DNA from: Arion vulgaris
Lineage: Eukaryota > Mollusca > Gastropoda > Stylommatophora > Arionidae
DNA: 64,000 bases
Assembly: GCA_020796225.1 (NCBI GenBank)
Contig: CM036765.1
Span: 3,432,228-3,496,227 of the forward strand
Direction of reading: 5' to 3'
Within the stretch, counting starts at the first letter, position 1. Every line of letters starts with the position of its first letter. A program made the translations under genes and the position numbers. The notes under the pieces were generated by a model. That model saw only the letters and a list, made by a program, of their open reading frames with translations, had not been told where the DNA came from and searched no databases. Shown piece by piece: positions 58,158 through 64,000 of this stretch.

Positions 58158-59290
58158 ATAACTATCACCCAAGTCAGATATCACCCAAGTCAGATATCAC
58201 CCAAGTCAACTATCACCCAAGTCAACTATCACCCAAGTCAACTATCACCCAAGTCAACTATCACCAAAGTCAACTATCACCAAGTTCAACTATCACCAAG
58301 TCAACTATCACCCAAGTCAACTATCACCCAAGTCAACTATCACCCAAGTCAGATATCACCCAAGTCAACTATCACCCAAGTCAACTATCACCCAAGTCAA
58401 CTATCACCCAAGTCAGATATCACCCAAGTCAACTATCACCCAAGTCAACTATCACCAAGTCAGATATCACCCAAGTCAACTATCACCCAAGTCAGATATC
58501 ACCCAAGTCAACTATCACCCAAGTCAGATATCACCCAAGTCAACTATCACCCAAGTCAACTATCACCCAAGTCAACTATCACCCAAGTCAGATATCACCC
58601 AAGTCAACTATCACCCAAGTCAACTATCACCCAAGTCAACTATCACCCAAGTCAACTATCACCCAAGTCAGATATCACCCAAGTCAACTATCACCCAGTC
58701 AATATCACCCAAGTCAACTATCACCAAGTCAACTATCACCCAAGTCAGATATCACCAAGTCAACTATCACCCAAGTCAATATCACCATCAATTCCCAAGT
58801 CAGATATCACCCAAGTCAACTATCACCAAGTCAACTATCACCCAAGTCAACTATCACCCAAGTCAGATATCACCCAAGTCAACTATCACCCAAGTCAACT
58901 ATCACCCAAGTCAACTATCACCCAAGTCAACTATCACCCAAGTCAACTATCACCCAAGTCAACTATCACCCAAGTCAGCTATCACCCAAGTCAACTATCA
59001 CCCAAGTCAACTATCACCCAAGTCAACTATCACCCAAGTCAACTATCACCCAAGTCAGATATCACCCAAGTCAGATATCACCCAAGTCAACTATCACCCA
59101 AGTCAACTATCACCCAAGTCAGATATCACCCAAGTCAACTATCACCCAAGTCAACTATCACCCAAGTCAACTATCACCCATGTCAGATATCACCCAAGTC
59201 AACTATCACCCAAGTCAACTATCACCCAAGTCAACTATCACCCAAGTCAACTATCACCCAAGTCAAATATCACCCGTCAGATATCACCTA
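58158..59290. repeat. 16-bp minisatellite, about 70 copies, adjoining a SINE-B B-box
   Basis: Unit CCAAGTCAACTATCAC with the variant CCAAGTCAGATATCAC; some copies have lost one C (15 bp). The plus frame stays open for 384 codons (TQVNYHPSQLSPKS-type repeats) because 48 bp (three units) is a multiple of three; it is a by-product. The right end runs straight into a SINE-B 3' part. Confidence 0.95.
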
Positions 59291-59372
59291 ACTGTTGCTG
59301 GTTCAATTTCACACTCGACGTTCAATACGGGAAGAAAGGATTTGATACCCTACCTCCTGCACACTAAGGTAT
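59291..59372 (+). mobile_element. SINE-B 3' part (B-box onwards)
   Basis: B-box TGGTTCAATTTCACACTCGA, then CGTTCAATACGGGAAGAAAG and CCCTACCTCCTGCACACTAA, as at 52.54-52.60 kb. The A-box side is replaced by the 16-bp array. Confidence 0.87.
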
Positions 59373-59394
59373 AGAAATATGAAGTATTATTCTC

Positions 59395-59640
59395 TTTCTT
59401 CAGCGATCTCTGGTCATCCGCTTAATCTACTGTGGACCACAAACTGGGCAGTCAGCTTCAGGCATGTCAGGGTTCCCCAAAGTTTAGTTATTAGATCGAC
59501 TGGGTGTGGCCTCTCAGCTCACCCAGGAGAGGATAATCTTGCAGGATATGCTCCGGTGTCTGTCCCCCTGCTACACTGGCAGGAGCTGTTTGACTTATTC
59601 CTAGTCTTTGTAAATGTTAAAGAGCTTTGAAGTGTTATAA
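59395..59640 (-). pseudogene. LINE-P C-terminal fragment
   Basis: Aligns with 16.05-16.25 kb: CACAAACTGGGCAGTCAGCT, CCCCAAAGTTTAGTTATTAG, TCTTGCAGGATATGCTCCGG and CTACACTGGCAGGAGCTGTT. The minus strand encodes LQDY...LTAQFVV-type residues with frameshifts. TTC-rich DNA at its left is the GAA tail. Confidence 0.82.
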
Positions 59641-59934
59641 AACAAATATGTAGTGACAAACACTTCATATATGAAGGTCTCAACAGGCTACGGAAACTGT
59701 TAATTAGTACGAGAACCACCAGTTACGTGCGTTATATGACGAACGAAAATATAAATTTCGATGTTGCTGTCACCTAATGACACCTTTAGAAAACACCAAC
59801 TACATTTACCTGCCATCCCACAGAACCGTGGGACTTACTTATTGACTCGCCCTCGTAATTGTCCTGAGCAGAACTGTGTTACCCTAACAGTCCATCAAAA
59901 TTTCTCTCTCTCATAGGTCAGATGTCTCGACCGT
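59641..59934. other. unassigned spacer
   Basis: Nothing recognised. Confidence 0.45.
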
Positions 59935-60185
59935 GCAACCATCATGCTCAAATCATAAGTTACATACTGAATCCATCTTTTCTGCTGTCTTTGGTTTCTC
60001 CTATTTGTCAGGATACCTCCGTTAATATTGGTCATCTTCAGCCATTCGTGTCTTTTTAGATGTCCAAATTACTTCAATTTTCTCATTCTTATTTGTACCA
60101 TGAACCAGTTTTCTGTGATTTTTGTTCTTCTGGATAGATCTATTTGTTTCCTTGTTAGCTTATGATTGACATATAACTCTTCTGT
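59935..60185 (-). pseudogene. LINE-M C-terminal fragment
   Basis: GCTCAAATCATAAGTTACAT, ACTGAATCCATCTTTTCTGC, GGTCATCTTCAGCCATTCGT, CAATTTTCTCATTCTTATTT and TCTGGATAGATCTATTTGTT. The minus strand gives the KKTRMAEDDQY-type equivalent of IKRHEGLKKTI at 22.6 kb. Confidence 0.8.
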
Positions 60186-60465
60186 AACATTTACATTTTT
60201 CTTCTGCTTCGAACACTCCACACTGACTTCTTGTTAACCACTGTTTGTGATTTGTATGTGATCTGAGCATAAGAACGATTGTACGTTGGGAAAGTTATGC
60301 GCATACAAGTAGGCCAACACATTCGATTTCTGCTATGTTTTTTTTATTTACTAGGGTAGCTTCCCTAGGTCCCTACCTCAGTAGAGTCTTACGACCTGCC
60401 ATGTCGGTCTCAGTGTTACAATTCTTTGCTCCTCTTGAGAGCCCCTGAAACATACGGGCAACACT
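60186..60465 (-). mobile_element. Repeat-F copy
   Basis: TTCTTCTGCTTCGAACACTC, TTGTGATTTGTATGTGATCT, AAGTTATGCGCATACAAGTA, TTTTTTATTTACTAGGGTAG and TTCTTTGCTCCTCTTGAGAG. Confidence 0.88.
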
Positions 60466-60916
60466 TACATTTAAAAGCATAAATATATTTTATCCGCTGC
60501 TTTGTTAAGTATCCACATTTGTCAAATGTATATCTACTAGATTGATAAATAATTATATAATTCGGTTTACACACTTTATTCTAGTTAACATTTCTAAAGT
60601 TAACTATAAAAAATAAGTGTCAATTAACGAAACAAGATCAACTTTAAATTATTTGAGCACAACACTACAGACAAATATCCACACCGTTAATGGATGCCAT
60701 CACGTTGACCGTGTGTGGCAATCCTCTATCTTAATTGCTGTTAAACTTTGATTGCTATAACCCTGCAGTGTTAACTAAAGACAGTAACACGACTACCCCC
60801 GGGACTGAAGCAAATGTTAAGTTCATAAGACGAAGTACTCACGTTCAATGTGTCTTTTTAGACAAGCGTTTCCGTCTTTTATCATTTTTCTCAATCAAAG
60901 AGGAAGGGATACGATA
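60466..60916. other. unassigned AT-rich spacer
   Basis: No structure recognised. Confidence 0.45.
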
Positions 60917-60931
60917 AGGAGAGAGAGAGAT

Positions 60932-60962
<31 letters not shown>

Positions 60963-60989
60963 GAGAGAGAGAGATAGAGAGAGATAGAT

Positions 60990-61058
<69 letters not shown>
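60917..61058. repeat. (GA)n microsatellite with GATA interruptions
   Basis: About 140 bp of GAGAGAGAGATAGAGAGAGA-type repeats directly before the SINE-D (CAAT)n-tail side. Confidence 0.96.
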
Positions 61059-61062
<4 letters not shown>

Positions 61063-61475
61063 GTTGATTTGATAGGATCATTATCATTGCACTTCGGTGA
61101 GTAACAATGTGTGCTCCGATCTCTTTCTTACACAGGAAGATCTCAGCGGCAGTGCATGAACTCCGTGGCATCAACGAGGGTCCCATGTGTAAATTTGAAG
61201 GTGTGAGGATATTTTTATAGAAATTAAGTTTTGCTTTTTGGTAATGAATTTTTGCCCGGGCAGCGGCATTCCAACCTGCTCTTCTCGATTTTAAACTGCA
61301 AGTGTTCTATTAGGTGCTCAAATTGAACACGGAACCGACGTTTTATCGTCCCTCTCCGATAGGACTAGGAACTCGATTTCACGTACACTGAGATCAGGGA
61401 TCTCGGAAATCTATACAGATGACTCAACGAGGGAGCGTGCCTGGTACATTTGTCACGAGAGACGAGCATATAAAA
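61059..61475 (-). mobile_element. SINE-D copy
   Basis: TTGGTTGATTTGATAGGATC, CATTGCACTTCGGTGAGTAA, CATTCCAACCTGCTCTTCTC, CGACGTTTTATCGTCCCTCT, and antisense B-box GAGGGAGCGTGCCTGGTACA. Confidence 0.9.
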
Positions 61476-61762
61476 TAGTCTTGAGAATGTTTAACTTACA
61501 GACGGAGGAAGAGAGAATGAAAAATCAGAGTCGTGGTGAAAGGATTTGATTTCCAGCCGTTTTACTGTCAAACACATTTAATTTGCAGAACAATAAATGC
61601 AGCAGCTGAAGAAAGGAAAGATCAGATATGCTCAGAGGAATTTCTTCTTCATTGTTTGGGCATGTCTAGCTTTTAGAAACGAAAGACAACAACTGAAGAA
61701 AAGAAACATACGAGAGTCAAAATTAGAGGACGTGATCACAAGCCTACGAAGTGTCTAATCTG
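61476..61762 (+). pseudogene. possible LINE C-terminal trace
   Basis: CATTGTTTGGGCATGTCTAG (LFGHV) and AGAGTCAAAATTAGAGGACG are compatible with a decayed LINE end leading into a GAT tail, like 18.1-18.34 kb. Weak. Confidence 0.35.
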
Positions 61763-62090
61763 ACGATGATGGTGATGATGGTGAGGATGCTGATGGTGAG
61801 GATGATGAAGGTGATGGTGGTGATGATGATGATTATGATGAGGGTGATGGTGGTAATGATGGTGATGATGGTGAGGGTGAGGGTGGTGGGGACGATGATG
61901 ATGGTGATGTTGAGGGTGGTGGTGATTATGAGGATGATGGTGATAATGATGGTGATGATGATGGTGATGGTAATGATGGGGATGGTTATGATGATGGTAA
62001 TGATGGTAACGGTGATAATGATGATGATGGTGCTGATGATGATGATGATGGTGCTGATGATGATGGTGATGATGGTGATGATAATACAGT
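61763..62090. repeat. (GAT/GGT)n compound microsatellite
   Basis: GATGATGGTGATGATGGTGA-type units for about 330 bp. His-rich, Ile/Thr-rich and Met/Val-rich frames on both strands are by-products. Confidence 0.95.
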
Positions 62091-62440
62091 AAAGATTCAT
62101 GGTCGTATATCATTATCCTCACTTACAAGACTTCATAACTTGATAATTATAAAACCTGTTACGTACATACATTTTAATCTGTTGTTCAAATATATAAGTG
62201 TACATTTCCAAACTCTAAGATAGGAGTCAGGAATGATCAGAAACTAAGGATGACCTGGCTTGGCTTCCCTAACAACGACTCTGTTTGCTGGGTACACGAG
62301 TTATGTGACTAGACATGAAAGGTAGTTTGGTGTTAACGGATGTTAAAACATTGCATGTGTGATGTGGTGTTTGTCCAGGAACTGCACTAATGAAGACAAA
62401 CCGATTTAACGATGTGGACTGACGGTAGGAAAAAAAATAC
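62091..62440. other. unassigned spacer
   Basis: Nothing recognised. Confidence 0.45.
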
Positions 62441-62499
62441 ACAGTAAGAAATGTCAGGTGTGGGTATGTGCAGAGACGGATAGTAAATTTGAAAAAATG

Positions 62500-62835
62500 A
62501 AGATGGGGTTTGGAGAGAGCGGTTGGGAAAATGAGAAGGTGAAGAAGAATGGTTAGAAAGAGAAAGGATGGAGAGAAAGGATGATGAATTGTGGGAGGAA
62601 GAATGGAGAAAAGATGGTTAATGAAGAGAGGGTTAGAGAGAGAGAGAGAGAGGAGAGAGAGAAGAATGGAGGAAATATGGTTAAAGAAGGGAAGGATGGA
62701 GAGAGAGGAGGAAGAATGGAGGGATATATGGCAAAAGAAGAGAGGAATGGAGAGAGAGGAAGAAGAACGGAGAAACATTTAATTAAAGAAGGGAGGGCTG
62801 GAGAGAATGGATGGATCAAGAACCGAGGAAGATAA
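62500..62835. repeat. purine-rich degenerate repeat
   Basis: Irregular GGAGAGAGAGGAAGAATGGA-like units on the plus strand, nearly free of pyrimidines other than T in ATGG. Confidence 0.85.
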
Positions 62836-62887
62836 GAGGGGAGGAAATAGGAAGCTGGGGGATAGAAAAAGAAGGAAGAAGATCAAT

Positions 62888-63245
62888 TAAGTGGAGTAAA
62901 CAAGATAATAATGAGTTGATGTAAAATTAAGTGGAATAAACAAGATAAGAATGAGTTGATGTAAAATTGAGTGGAGTAAACAAGATAAGAATGAGTTGAT
63001 GTAAAATTGAGTGGAGTAAACAAGATAAGAATGAGTTGATGTAAAATTGAGTGCAGTAAACAAGATAAAAATGAGTTGATGTAAAATTAAGTGGAGTAAA
63101 CAAGATAATAATGAGTTGATGTAAAATTGAGTGCAGTAAACAAGATAAAAATGAGTTGATGTAAAATTAAGTGCAGTAAACAAGATAATAATGAGTTGAT
63201 GTAAAATTGAGTGCAGTAAACAAGATAAGAATGAGTTGATATAAA
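62888..63245. repeat. 40-bp minisatellite
   Basis: About nine copies of TAAGTGGAGTAAACAAGATA plus ATAATGAGTTGATGTAAAAT. Variants GAGTGGAGT, GAGTGCAGT and ATAATA, ATAAGA or ATAAAA recombine freely along the array. Confidence 0.95.
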
Positions 63246-63365
63246 AGGGTTAAAGGAAATCAGGGAAGTAGGGAGAATGAGATGAGAATGGTTCAAGTGA
63301 GAGAGAGAGATAGAGGAGAAATTGTGGACATAGGAAAGAAAGTAGAAGGACGAAGACAGGAAAAT

Positions 63366-63897
63366 CAAATAGAGAAGAGAGTGTAGAAGTGAGAGAGAGA
63401 AGAGTGTAGGAGTGAGAGAGAGAAGAGTGTAGGAGTGAGAGTGTAGAAGTGAGAGAAAGAAGAGTGTAGGAGTGAGAGAAAGAAGAGTGTAGGAGTGAGA
63501 GAAAGAAGAGTGTAGGAGTTAGAGTGTAGAAGTGAGAGAAAGAAGAGTATGAGTGAGAGTGTAGAAGTGAGAGAAAGAAGAGTGTAGGAGTGAGAGAGAG
63601 AAGAGTGTAGGAGTGAGAGTGAAGGAGTGAGAGAGAGAAGAGTGCAGGAGTGAGAGAGAGAAGAGATTATGAGTGAGAGAGAGAAGAGTAGAAGTGAGAG
63701 AGAGAAGAGTGTAGGAGTGAGATAAAGAAGAGTGTAGGAGTGAGAGAAAGAAGAGTGTAAGAGTGAGAGAAAGAAGAGTGTAGGAGTGAGAGAAAGAAGA
63801 GTGTAAGAGTGAGAGAAAGAAGAGTGTAGGAGTGAGAGAAAGAAGAGTGTAAGAGTGAGAGAAAGAAGAGTGTAAGAGTGAGAGAAAGAAGAGACAG
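63366..63897. repeat. 23-bp purine-rich minisatellite
   Basis: AGAGTGTAGGAGTGAGAGAA plus AGA, with truncated 14-bp units (GTGAGAGTGTAGAA) among them. Ser/Leu/Thr-rich minus frames of 108-137 codons are by-products. Confidence 0.93.
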
Positions 63898-64000
63898 ATA
63901 AGGAAAGAAGTTGTCCATAGTAGTATGTCCAAAGACTTGCTTTACAAATAGCATTGTTACTGTGATCAGAAATATAAGAACTACTGGAACCATCCAGGAC

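Noticed and set aside
58137..59291. 384-codon reading frame with repeating Pro/Ser/Gln/Asn residues
   Set aside because: Entirely a 16-bp tandem array; single-base unit losses change the frame pattern, and it ends in a SINE.
60845..61186. Ser/Leu-repeat frame on the minus strand
   Set aside because: (GA)n microsatellite joined to a SINE-D end.
61736..62122. His-rich protein on the minus strand
   Set aside because: Translation of a (GAT/GGT) microsatellite.
1..64000. Endogenous viral sequence or bacterial contamination
   Set aside because: All recognisable coding remains belong to LINEs or Penelope-like elements; no capsid, envelope, integrase or bacterial operon features were seen.

Overview
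The window looks like eukaryotic, probably invertebrate, intergenic DNA that is almost entirely made of mobile-element debris and tandem repeats. I found no convincing host protein gene, no rRNA and no functional tRNA. The mix (RTE-type LINEs whose endonuclease resembles craniofacial development protein 2, an I/Nimb-like LINE with RNase H, Penelope-like elements with GIY-YIG, many tRNA-derived SINEs, hAT-like and TTAA MITEs, very many 16-76 bp minisatellites) would fit a mollusc or another lophotrochozoan. That assignment is inference only; nothing in the sequence fixes the species.

Labels used below are local. SINE-A: tRNA head with TGGCTAAGTGGTTAAGC, about 230 bp. SINE-B: tRNA head, then ACACTCGACGTTCAA. 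SINE-C: tRNA head, then a body with ACCACATCACCCATCGT. SINE-D: tRNA head with GGTACCAGGTTCGCTCC, about 400 bp. SINE-E: about 200 bp with a poly(A) tail. Repeat-F: about 265 bp with a (GAA)n tail and no clear tRNA head. SINE-G: tRNA head, then a body with GGGCGGTGTAGGAC. SINE-H: tRNA head, then a body with AGTAGTTTGCCATTG. LINE-J, -L, -M, -O, -P, -Q and -I are LINE families seen mostly as C-terminal or 3'-end pieces.

Layout. 0-9 kb: a tRNA A-box array, a 934 bp hAT-like MITE carrying an AT-rich array, RTE pieces, and a LINE-J tail grown into a 0.8 kb array. 9-15 kb: the longest LINE, a decayed RTE copy with endonuclease, reverse transcriptase and C-terminus, then a LINE-P insertion with target-site duplications and a second RTE subfamily. 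15-26 kb: arrays, LINE-J, -O and -M ends, a Penelope-like C-terminus, nested SINE-E in Repeat-F. 26-36 kb: two long arrays (27 and 44 bp units), LINE ends, Penelope tails, a complete hAT-like MITE. 36-41 kb: a head-to-head SINE-D pair and a minus-strand I-like LINE with RT and RNase H. 41-52 kb: a chain of short arrays, 1 kb of CT-rich DNA, SINE and Repeat-F copies. 52-64 kb: SINE pairs, LINE-O and -M ends, a 1.45 kb 28-bp array, a 1.1 kb 16-bp array and purine-rich repeats to the end.

The most striking pattern is that many of the minisatellites are demonstrably born inside transposable elements. The same unit can be seen in single copy in a sister element elsewhere in the window. Two places recur: the tRNA-like head (A-box to anticodon arm) of SINEs and the 3' coding end or tail of LINEs. 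Unit lengths cluster around 37-45 bp although the unit sequences are unrelated. I regard this as the most interesting feature of the window.
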